Origin: Roseovarius sp.
GTDB taxonomy: Bacteria > Pseudomonadota > Alphaproteobacteria > Rhodobacterales > Rhodobacteraceae
NCBI GenBank assembly: GCA_024636515.1
Contig: JAGXGX010000166.1
Span: 1-33,869, forward strand
Reading direction: 5' to 3'
DNA: 33,869 nucleotides
In this document: one piece after another, positions 10,453 to 18,162 of the stretch
How positions within the stretch are numbered: position 1 is the stretch's first letter
How the letters are laid out: each line of letters starts with the position of its first letter
The notes under the pieces: model-generated
The model's database searches: none
What the model was told of the DNA's origin: nothing
The model's input: the letters and a program-made list of their open reading frames with translations, nothing else
Translations under genes and position numbers: made by a program

Positions 10453-10935
10453 ATGGACAGACGCCACTTTATTACCGCGACGTTGGCCGCAGGATCGGCT
10501 GCTGCATTCGCACGCTTTGGCGCCGCCAATACCTCTGCCGAGGGCAGCTTTGAGGTGACGCGCACCGAGGCAGAATGGCGCGCAATGTTGACCGAGATGC
10601 AATACTCCGTCATGCGCGAGGAGGCGACAGAGCGCGCCGGTAGCTCGCCACTGGATAAGAATTACGAGGCCGGCACCTATAGCTGCCGTGGATGCGATCT
10701 GCCGCTCTATCCTTCGGACACCAAATACGACAGCGGCACCGGCTGGCCCAGCTTTTGGCAGGCCAAGGACGACGCAGTCGCGACCAAGCCTGACCGCTCG
10801 CTCTTTGGCACGCGCACCGAGGTCCACTGCCGCCGTTGCGGCAGCCATCTGGGTCACATCTTTGACGACGGTCCTGCACCGACCGGCAAGCGGCACTGCT
10901 TGAACGGCGTCTCATTGAAGTTCGCCGCCGCCTGA
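10453..10935 (+). CDS. msrB: peptide-methionine (R)-S-oxide reductase with Tat-like signal
   Basis: MDRRHFITATLAAGSAAAFA N-terminus; YSCRGCDLPLYPSDTKYDSGTGWPSFW, CRRCGSHLGHIFDDGP and KRHCLNGVSL motifs. Confidence 0.94.
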   Translation: MDRRHFITATLAAGSAAAFARFGAANTSAEGSFEVTRTEAEWRAMLTEMQYSVMREEATERAGSSPLDKNYEAGTYSCRGCDLPLYPSDTKYDSGTGWPSFWQAKDDAVATKPDRSLFGTRTEVHCRRCGSHLGHIFDDGPAPTGKRHCLNGVSLKFAAA

Positions 10936-10960
10936 TACATCTTCGATGCAACTTCCAAGG

Positions 10961-11005
10961 CCACCTTAGCGTTGTCCCTATGACGCACCGCTAAGGTGGT
11001 CTTTT
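10961..11005 (+). terminator. rho-independent terminator after msrB
   Basis: CCACCTTAGCG-N17-CGCTAAGGTGG followed by TCTTTT. Confidence 0.7.
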
Positions 11006-11049
11006 CGCGTATAGCCGCGCGACACATTCATTCAACCAAGGAGATACGC

Positions 11050-11472
11050 ATGCAACGCAAAGGTTCAGCCGTCTGGAGCGGCGATTTGAAATCCGGCAAG
11101 GGCCATGTGAGCACCGAAAGCGGCGCGCTCAAAGATCTTCCCTATGGCTTCAACACCCGGTTCGAGGACACCCCCGGCACCAATCCCGAAGAGCTGGTCG
11201 GCGCCGCCCACGCGAGCTGCTACGCCATGGCGATGTCGCTGGGGCTGGGCGAAAAGGATCTGAAAGCGGATGAGATCAAGGCGACGGCCAAGGTTACGCT
11301 GTCGGAGGTTGATGGCGGATTCGCAGTGACCAAGGTACACTTGGACGTTACTGCCAAGATCCCCGGTATCAGCGAGGAGGATTTTCAGAAAGTGGCAGAA
11401 GCGACCAAGAAGAACTGCCCGATCTCCAAGCTGCTGACAGCCGAGATAACGCTGGATGCGAAGCTCGTATAG
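11050..11472 (+). CDS. OsmC-family peroxiredoxin/hydroperoxide resistance protein
   Basis: MQRKGSAVWSGDLKSGKGHVSTESGALKDLPYGFNTRFEDTPGTNPEELVGAAHASCYAMAMS...KNCPISKLL; both OsmC cysteines. Confidence 0.92.
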   Translation: MQRKGSAVWSGDLKSGKGHVSTESGALKDLPYGFNTRFEDTPGTNPEELVGAAHASCYAMAMSLGLGEKDLKADEIKATAKVTLSEVDGGFAVTKVHLDVTAKIPGISEEDFQKVAEATKKNCPISKLLTAEITLDAKLV

Positions 11473-11493
11473 GGGCCAGCATCCCTAAACGTT

Positions 11494-11528
11494 AAAAGGC
11501 CCCCGGCAGACATTACCGGGGGCCTTTT
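11494..11528 (+). terminator. strong rho-independent terminator after the OsmC gene
   Basis: AAAAGGCCCCCGG-N9-CCGGGGGCCTTTT, 13-bp stem with T tract. Confidence 0.9.
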
Positions 11529-11622
11529 ATTGGAGTGCTAGCGAATAGCGTTTGTCCGCTATGCGGGGTAGAGCCGACATAGGACGAAAAGGTGCCCGCA
11601 GGACTCGTCCTTTGAGACATAG

Positions 11623-11934
11623 CTATTCAACTCTGCGAGCCGACTTGGCAAAAACACCCATTCCCGTACCTTTCGCGATAACGACAACTTGTCCGCCGCT
11701 CTCAAGCGAGCGCCCAAGTTCTTCTGAAAAGCCGCAGAGCTTGTCAAACATCAAAGGCAAGTCATCAAGAGTGATCGGGTTTCGACATTTTCGATCAACA
11801 CTCCGCTCGAATTTCGTAACGGTGAAGGTGACCTCTGTTTCAGCGCCAGCAATTGTAGCACCAATCATTGGTCCACCCAATGTGACGGCGCTGCTTCCGA
11901 TCGTGAAACCCACAAAAGGCGTGAAGGATACCAC
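11623..11934 (-). CDS. hypothetical protein
   Basis: 103 aa ORF, GTG start overlapping the stop of the upstream ORF by one base; no recognised domain. Confidence 0.4.
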   Translation of the reverse strand: MVSFTPFVGFTIGSSAVTLGGPMIGATIAGAETEVTFTVTKFERSVDRKCRNPITLDDLPLMFDKLCGFSEELGRSLESGGQVVVIAKGTGMGVFAKSARRVE

Positions 11935-12152
11935 TAAAAATTTCTTCGCTTTCCCGATTTTTTCTCATTGATCTTCAAGCCTATGACTATTCCCCAGGTA
12001 AACAAACCCGCCATAATAGCCCCCGAAACAGCAGCGGGAATGCGAACTAAGGAGACCCATTCAGGCGAAGGGATAAATTGGATGCCGAACATTTTAGAGA
12101 ATAATGGAGCAACTCCATTTGGGAGCCAAAAATGAGCAACCATCTGATCCAA
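11934..12152 (-). CDS. hypothetical small membrane protein
   Basis: 72 aa with one predicted TM (IPAAVSGAIMAGLFTWGIVIGL) and a basic tail; AT-rich segment. Confidence 0.4.
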   Translation of the reverse strand: MDQMVAHFWLPNGVAPLFSKMFGIQFIPSPEWVSLVRIPAAVSGAIMAGLFTWGIVIGLKINEKKSGKRRNF

Positions 12153-12322
12153 AATGGCAGTCGCAAAAATGGTGTTTGCTTCTTTACGTCAGCATTCATG
12201 GTTTGATGCTTGCAACTACATTTCGGCCCTAATGTGGCAATCACATAGGAAATCTTGACTTGCGTGGCGATTGGTTGGCCTTCTTCGGACTCAAAGCCGC
12301 CTCCCAATTCTTGTAGGCGCCC

Positions 12323-12949
12323 CTACTTGAAATTCCGGCTATTCTTGATCTGATCCCACGCCCACATGACCTGTTGCAGCTGCTCTTCTTGGCTGCGGTC
12401 GCCGCCGTTGATGTCGGGGTGTAATACCTTGATGAGGGCGCGGTAGCTTTTGCGCACCTCGGCCTTGGTCATAGTGTCCTTGGCCTCCAGGATGTCGATG
12501 GCCTGACGCTCGGTGGGGGGCAGGCGCTTGCCGCCGCCGGCTTTGTCCTTGCCGGGGTTTCGCGTGGCATTGACGCCCAGCACCTGATGCGGATCCTCGA
12601 TTCCCAGCCGCGCCCATGCGCGCGCCTCGGGGTCTGTGAATGCCTTGGTCTGGCGCTCCCAAACCTTGTCTTTGGACATCTGCGCGTTGATCTCGGCCTC
12701 GGTGGTTCCGTCAAAGAAGTTCCACTTGAGATTGTACTCGCGCGCATGCTCTTGGCAGAACCAAAAGAATTCATCCAGCACGTCCGGTGCCTTGGGCGCG
12801 CGGTAGAGGCCGGGATTTTCGCAACCCTCATGCTCGCACGGGCGTTTTGATGTCTCGGACGCACCGGACATCCCGCGACGACCGCGGGGGTTTTTCTTCT
12901 TGGCCGACGAGACGGACATATCGAAGCCGAACGGATCGGATTTGGTCAT
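12323..12949 (-). CDS. J-domain (DnaJ-like) protein
   Basis: start MTKSDPFGFDMSVSSAKKK inside ORF 12323..13066; C-terminal J domain ...EVRKSYRALIKVLHPDINGGDRSQEEQLQQVMWAWDQIK with HPD. Confidence 0.9.
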   Translation of the reverse strand: MTKSDPFGFDMSVSSAKKKNPRGRRGMSGASETSKRPCEHEGCENPGLYRAPKAPDVLDEFFWFCQEHAREYNLKWNFFDGTTEAEINAQMSKDKVWERQTKAFTDPEARAWARLGIEDPHQVLGVNATRNPGKDKAGGGKRLPPTERQAIDILEAKDTMTKAEVRKSYRALIKVLHPDINGGDRSQEEQLQQVMWAWDQIKNSRNFK

Positions 12950-13025
12950 CGTGTACCCCTTTGCGAGTCGAAGCCAATACTCTAGTCTAAACGCGCGGAA
13001 GTTGAAGGGGGCGAAGGGCAGAAAG

Positions 13026-13283
13026 ATGGATAAGGCGGCAGAAATTCGCGCAGCACTAAAGCGCAACTTTGATGTGCAATCTCTTGAAGTTATTGACGAA
13101 AGCGAGGCGCATCGTGGTCATGCAGGATATCCAGAGGGCGGCCAGTCGCATTTCAGAGTGCGTATTCGTGCTGGCGCGCTGGCGCCAATGTCGCGCATTG
13201 CGCGCCACCGGGCGATCCACGCCGCCATCGGGCCGGAGCTAATCGCGCGGATACATGCGCTGGCGATCGAGGTAGATGTATGA
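13026..13283 (+). CDS. bolA: BolA family protein
   Basis: MDKAAEIRAALKRNFDVQSLEVIDESEAHRGHAGYPEGGQSHFRVRI...RHRAIHAAIG. Confidence 0.9.
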   Translation: MDKAAEIRAALKRNFDVQSLEVIDESEAHRGHAGYPEGGQSHFRVRIRAGALAPMSRIARHRAIHAAIGPELIARIHALAIEVDV

Positions 13284-13346
13284 CGCACGACGTTTTGCCA
13301 AAGAGATGACCGTGGCGCTGAGCCGGAGGAAAGTGGCGCGTCTGCG

Positions 13347-13802
13347 TTAATCTTTCTTTGGCACCTCTGGCGTCTCCGGCCCGTCCGGTGTGTCAGGTAC
13401 CACGTCTGGCTCTGGCTTGGGCGCCGGATCGACGCGTGCAGGCGTCATTGGCGTTACCACCGGCTCGCGGCGCTTTGATGTCTGCGCGGGCGTCCGGGCG
13501 TCCGGCGACACCGCCTCGGCCACGCCTTGCGCGACGGAGATCACCTCGTCTGCGGCGCTGTCCTCATCGGCCTTCATGCGGCGAAATATCATCAGCGTGC
13601 GGTATACCGTCTGGGTGGATGTCAGGCCCTGCCGCTCGTCCGAGGGCAGGATATCGCTGCGCAGATATTCCCATCCAGCGGCGGCTTGCTCATTTAGCAA
13701 GCCCTCGATGGTATTTGCGAAACGGGCCTCACCGGCCTTGATGCCCGGCGCCTTCGCGCCTTTGGCGGGGGCAGGGATCACCTTGTATTCGTAATTGGCC
13801 AT
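13347..13802 (-). CDS. DUF4177-like domain protein
   Basis: 151 aa; MANYEYKVIPAP...FANTIEGLLNEQAAAGWEYLRSDILPSDE, Pro-rich C-terminus. Confidence 0.75.
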   Translation of the reverse strand: MANYEYKVIPAPAKGAKAPGIKAGEARFANTIEGLLNEQAAAGWEYLRSDILPSDERQGLTSTQTVYRTLMIFRRMKADEDSAADEVISVAQGVAEAVSPDARTPAQTSKRREPVVTPMTPARVDPAPKPEPDVVPDTPDGPETPEVPKKD

Positions 13803-13876
13803 TGGGCTTACTGCCTCGTTTTTGTGTTGATCTGTTATAGCTTAGCCGCTTGTCGGCATGGTTGAAAGCGCGGGTG

Positions 13877-14368
13877 CTACCCCTTGTGGACGATACCCAT
13901 CGGCAGGCCGACGCCCTCGGGTCGGGGCAGTTTGTCATGGGCGGCCTGCAACGCTGCGACGCGGGCTGCGATATCAGCGGGCATGGGCGCAACGCGGGGG
14001 CCGGTCATGTCGATATGCAGCACCAGCGCCTCGGCGGTCGCGGCCAGCCAGCCATCTTCGTGATGTAGCTGTTGAAAACTGTGAAAGCGCTTCGCATCGT
14101 GATCCAGCAACTGAACCGAGCATTGAACGCGGTCGCCCTCGTGCAGCTCGCGCAGGTATCGCACGCGAAAATCGGCGACAAATGTGGTCATCTGCCGCGT
14201 GCGTGCATATTCCGCACCAAAGCCCATCAGATGGTAAACATCGTCGATGCCCTCATCGAACAGCACGTTGTAATAGGCCATGTTCAGATGGCCGTTAAAG
14301 TCGATCCACTCGGGCCGAACGACCATCCAGTCCGACAGGGCCGGGCCGTCTGCGAAAGGCTCCGTCAT
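13877..14368 (-). CDS. thioesterase family protein (hotdog fold)
   Basis: 163 aa; [31 protein letters not shown] hotdog signature; overlaps the gatB stop. Confidence 0.85.
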   Translation of the reverse strand: MTEPFADGPALSDWMVVRPEWIDFNGHLNMAYYNVLFDEGIDDVYHLMGFGAEYARTRQMTTFVADFRVRYLRELHEGDRVQCSVQLLDHDAKRFHSFQQLHHEDGWLAATAEALVLHIDMTGPRVAPMPADIAARVAALQAAHDKLPRPEGVGLPMGIVHKG

Positions 14369-15876
14369 TCGGCCAGCTTTGCGGCGACGATTTTGTTCAC
14401 AGCTTTGGGGTTGGCCTTGCCGCCTGTCGCCTTCATCACCTGTCCGACGAACCAGCCTGCCAGCTTGGGATTGGCCTTGGCCTTTTCGACCTGTGCGGGA
14501 TTGCCAGCGATGATCTGGTCCACCGCTGCTTCAATCGCGCCGGTATCAGTGACCTGCTTCATGCCGCGATCTTCGACGATCTGCGCTGGGTCGCCGCCCT
14601 CACTATAGACGATCTCAAACAGATCCTTGGCGATTTTGCCGGAAATAGCGTCCGATGCGATCAGGTCCGCGATACCGCCCAGCTGCGCGGGGGATACGGG
14701 GCTGTCCGTGATGTCAGCACCCTCCTTCTTCAGGCGACCAAACAGCTCGTTTATAACCCAGTTGGCCACCAACTTGCCGTCGCGCCCCTCCGCAGCAGCC
14801 TCAAAATAAGCGGCATTGGCGAGCTCGGCGGTCAGGACGGATGCGTCATACTCGGACAGGCCAAAAACCTTGACGAAGCGCGCCTTTTTCGCATCTGGCA
14901 GCTCGGGCAGTGATGCCTCAATCTCGTCCACCCAAGCCTGCTCAATCTCTAGCGGCAGAAGGTCGGGATCGGGGAAATAGCGGTAGTCATGCGCCTCTTC
15001 TTTGGAGCGCATTGACCGCGTCTCGTTCTTGTCCGGATCATAGAGGCGCGTTTCCTGCACCACCTCGCCGCCCGCCTCGACAATCGCGATCTGGCGGCGC
15101 GCCTCGACGTCAATTGCGGCCTGAATAAAGCGCATAGAGTTCATGTTCTTGATCTCGCACCGGGTGCCGAGATGCGAGAAGTCCTGCGTTTCCTGATACT
15201 TCTCGTACTGGCCCGCACGGCAGATGCTGACATTGACGTCGGCGCGCAGATTGCCGTTCTGCATGTTGCCGTCGCAGGTACCCAGATAGCGCAGGATCTG
15301 GCGCATTTTCAGCACGTAGGCCGCCGCCTCTTCGGGGCCGCGGATGTCGGGCTTGCTGACGATTTCCATCAGGCACACGCCCGTACGGTTCAGATCAACA
15401 AAGGACATGTTAGGGTCCATGTCGTGGATGGATTTGCCGGCGTCCTGCTCCATATGAATGCGCTCGATCCGGACAAGCCGCGCGATGCCAGGCTCCATAT
15501 CCACCAGTACTTCGCCCTCGCCAACAATGGGATGGTAAAGCTGGCTGATCTGGTAGCCTTGCGGCAGGTCAGGGTAAAAGTAATTCTTGCGATCAAACGC
15601 TGACTTCAGATTGATCTGCGCCTTTAGGCCAAGGCCGGTGCGCACGGCCTGCTCGATGCAAAACTCATTGATGACAGGCAGCATCCCCGGCATCGCGGCG
15701 TCGACAAAGGCAACGTTTGAGTTCGGCTCGGACCCGAACAGGGTGGAGGCGCCCGAGAAAAGCTTGGACTTGGACGCGACCTGCGCGTGTACCTCCATGC
15801 CGATCACCAGTTCCCAGTCGTGCTTGGCCCCGGCGATGACCTTCGGCTTCGGCGTCTCGTATGTCAGGTCCAGCAT
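14365..15876 (-). CDS. gatB: Asp-tRNA(Asn)/Glu-tRNA(Gln) amidotransferase subunit B
   Basis: 503 aa; [30 protein letters not shown], full-length GatB with YqeY-like tail. Confidence 0.97.
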   Translation of the reverse strand: MLDLTYETPKPKVIAGAKHDWELVIGMEVHAQVASKSKLFSGASTLFGSEPNSNVAFVDAAMPGMLPVINEFCIEQAVRTGLGLKAQINLKSAFDRKNYFYPDLPQGYQISQLYHPIVGEGEVLVDMEPGIARLVRIERIHMEQDAGKSIHDMDPNMSFVDLNRTGVCLMEIVSKPDIRGPEEAAAYVLKMRQILRYLGTCDGNMQNGNLRADVNVSICRAGQYEKYQETQDFSHLGTRCEIKNMNSMRFIQAAIDVEARRQIAIVEAGGEVVQETRLYDPDKNETRSMRSKEEAHDYRYFPDPDLLPLEIEQAWVDEIEASLPELPDAKKARFVKVFGLSEYDASVLTAELANAAYFEAAAEGRDGKLVANWVINELFGRLKKEGADITDSPVSPAQLGGIADLIASDAISGKIAKDLFEIVYSEGGDPAQIVEDRGMKQVTDTGAIEAAVDQIIAGNPAQVEKAKANPKLAGWFVGQVMKATGGKANPKAVNKIVAAKLAE

Positions 15877-15947
15877 GGCGGCGTCCTTTTGTCAGATGCC
15901 GGGACTTTTAGGACAGGCCGCGCGGCTGGGCAAGGGGCAGGGCGCGG

Positions 15948-17216
15948 CTAGGAGGGCATCGGAAGCAGATACATCCCGGCGGGCGAGAATGCGATGGAAT
16001 TGCCTCCGGCGATATCATCGGCGAATTGTGCGGCGATGGCACGCAGCGCAGTGCGGCGGCCTTCGCTGATGAGTGCGCGGCGCGAGGGCAGGGGCGGGGC
16101 GCCCGGATGATAGAGGGCCTGCGTCCAGATCAGCGGATGCAATTCGTACAGATGATCGCGCAGGATCCAGACGAGGCAGCCATGCAGAGCCTCGCGCGCG
16201 GCGCGATTAGCGTGGGGCGCCGCCGCATCCTCGCGCATTGTAACGGCGCAAAATGCGGCCAGCAGGTTGGCAGTGTGCTGGTCGGGGCGTCGCTGCAGAA
16301 TATCGCGCAGCCCGTCAATGAAAAACACCGGGTCGAGCAAAGCCAGCGCGCCCGCATCCAGCGCCAGCGCGTCGAAATAGACCCAAGCGTAGGCGCCTGC
16401 GCCCCAGCTACCACCGGTGCGGGCGGCGGTGCGCCGCGCTTCTAGTTCCAGTTCGGCGTAGCTGCCAAGGCGAGCGGGTACCAGCGCAGCCCCCAGTGCC
16501 CGCATATTTCGCGGGCTGTTCGGATCCAGATCAATCAGATCCTCAAAGCGGTCGGCGACGCGCGCCTCGCGTGCGTCGAGCGGATTGGGCAGCGCCGCCA
16601 GCAGCGCGCAATGCGCAGCAGCCAGCGAGGGCGCATCCTGCTCGATACCGCATAGCGACGATAGTAACGCCTGCGCACGCGCCGCATGAGCGGCCGAGCG
16701 CTCTGCCGCTCCCTCTAGCGCGGCGGCGCTCGGGATGCCGCGCCATGCCCATGCCAGATCGATATGCGCCAATGCGACGATCATTTGGATGGGATATTCG
16801 TCTGGATACTCGGCTGCGATCGCCTCAAGCGCGTCGATCCCGCTTGGAGGCGGGATAATCCCTTCATGCAACATATCCTCAACCACCGAGACGACATCGC
16901 TGCGCGCGCCAAAGGCCAGCAGGATCGCCGCCGATTCGCCGCTCGGCGTGACGACGCGCTCGTGGTCGGCATCGCGGATCTGTTCGGACAATTCCTCCCA
17001 CAGCTCCTGCCGGGCCATTTGCAGGCCGCGATCCTGAAACGCGGCGCGCGCCACTTCCTCGTCGGTGATGGGTATCGACGGCAGGATGACGTGGCGGCTG
17101 AGGGTGTCCAGATCGGGCCGTATGCTGCTGCCAGCCGCGCCACCTGAACGCCGAGCCAGACACCCTACGGCGCGGCTAAGAAGGGAGCGTGCGGTTCTGG
17201 TCACTGAGTGTGTCAC
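15948..17216 (-). CDS. hypothetical protein, Ala-rich helical, possibly TPR-like
   Basis: 422 aa ORF with consistent coding character; no confidently recognised domain. Confidence 0.7.
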   Translation of the reverse strand: MTHSVTRTARSLLSRAVGCLARRSGGAAGSSIRPDLDTLSRHVILPSIPITDEEVARAAFQDRGLQMARQELWEELSEQIRDADHERVVTPSGESAAILLAFGARSDVVSVVEDMLHEGIIPPPSGIDALEAIAAEYPDEYPIQMIVALAHIDLAWAWRGIPSAAALEGAAERSAAHAARAQALLSSLCGIEQDAPSLAAAHCALLAALPNPLDAREARVADRFEDLIDLDPNSPRNMRALGAALVPARLGSYAELELEARRTAARTGGSWGAGAYAWVYFDALALDAGALALLDPVFFIDGLRDILQRRPDQHTANLLAAFCAVTMREDAAAPHANRAAREALHGCLVWILRDHLYELHPLIWTQALYHPGAPPLPSRRALISEGRRTALRAIAAQFADDIAGGNSIAFSPAGMYLLPMPS

Positions 17217-17312
17217 GTACGGGCTGACCTTTTGCTGAAAATCTCAGATGCCGTTTTGGGTGCCCATTCTGTCCAAATCATGTCGCGCCTTGGGAGAAGC
17301 GGTGTTGAATCG

Positions 17313-17327
17313 TTAAGCTGGCGTTAA
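17313..17327. promoter_or_regulatory. candidate CtrA-type binding site TTAA-N7-TTAA
   Basis: TTAAgctggcgTTAA in the divergent intergenic region 17217-17468. Confidence 0.45.
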
Positions 17328-17468
17328 GGATAAACGCGCCGAGAGGTGTGTTTTGACAGCACGGCAGGCGCTGTGTCAGGGCCCATTTGATCGGCGCGAG
17401 CCTGCTTATAAAGGGGCGCCATCCGCCGCGTTATTGCCAGCCCCGGCGTTTTCGGCGATTATGCGGCC

Positions 17469-18155
17469 ATGAACCGTATTGCCATTGGCCTTTGCGCCAT
17501 TCTCCTTGTGGCGCCTGCCTTGCGTAACGCGTCAGCCACAGAGACGGCGACGACGCGGCCTATGTCGCGCGCCGCCGAGGTACCCAATGCCCGCTGGGAT
17601 CACCGCCCGGGCGGCTCAGCTTGGACGCGTAGCGCACTGTCGGCACTGTCACAACACGGCGCTCCACTGGTGAAATCCGTACCCCGCGACATCGCCGCAT
17701 GGTGCCCCGGCTACGCCGCAGCAGATGAGGCGCAACGCCGCGCGTTTTGGGTCGGGTTCCTCTCGGCACTCGCCAAGCATGAGAGTACATATCGCGCCAA
17801 GGCTGTGGGCGGCGGTGGCCTGTGGTTTGGTCTGCTGCAAATTCTGCCCAGCACTGCGCGCGGCTATGGCTGCCGGGCGCGTTCGGGCGGTGCGCTGACC
17901 AATGGCGGCGACAACCTGAGCTGCGCGATCCGCATCATGGCGCGCACTGTGCCACGCGACAATGCCATCGCCGTCAAAGACGGGCGTTGGCGCGGCGTCG
18001 CCGCCGATTGGGGTCCGATGCGCAATAAAGGCAAGCGGGATGACATGGCGTCGTGGCTGCGCGGGCAGGAGTATTGCGCGCTAAAACGCTCGCCCCGCCC
18101 GACGTTGCGCCCCAAATCCATAGAAACGCAGCGCAGCGCGAAGCAGGCGCGCTAA
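17469..18155 (+). CDS. lytic transglycosylase (SLT domain), secreted
   Basis: 228 aa; signal peptide; SALAKHESTYRAKAVGGGGLWFGLLQILPSTARGYGC. Confidence 0.85.
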   Translation: MNRIAIGLCAILLVAPALRNASATETATTRPMSRAAEVPNARWDHRPGGSAWTRSALSALSQHGAPLVKSVPRDIAAWCPGYAAADEAQRRAFWVGFLSALAKHESTYRAKAVGGGGLWFGLLQILPSTARGYGCRARSGGALTNGGDNLSCAIRIMARTVPRDNAIAVKDGRWRGVAADWGPMRNKGKRDDMASWLRGQEYCALKRSPRPTLRPKSIETQRSAKQAR

Positions 18156-18162
18156 CGCCGCC

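Noticed and set aside
9897-10613. 238-aa minus-strand ORF across fasciclin and msrB
   Set aside because: Spans two well-supported genes on the opposite strand and has no recognisable domain.
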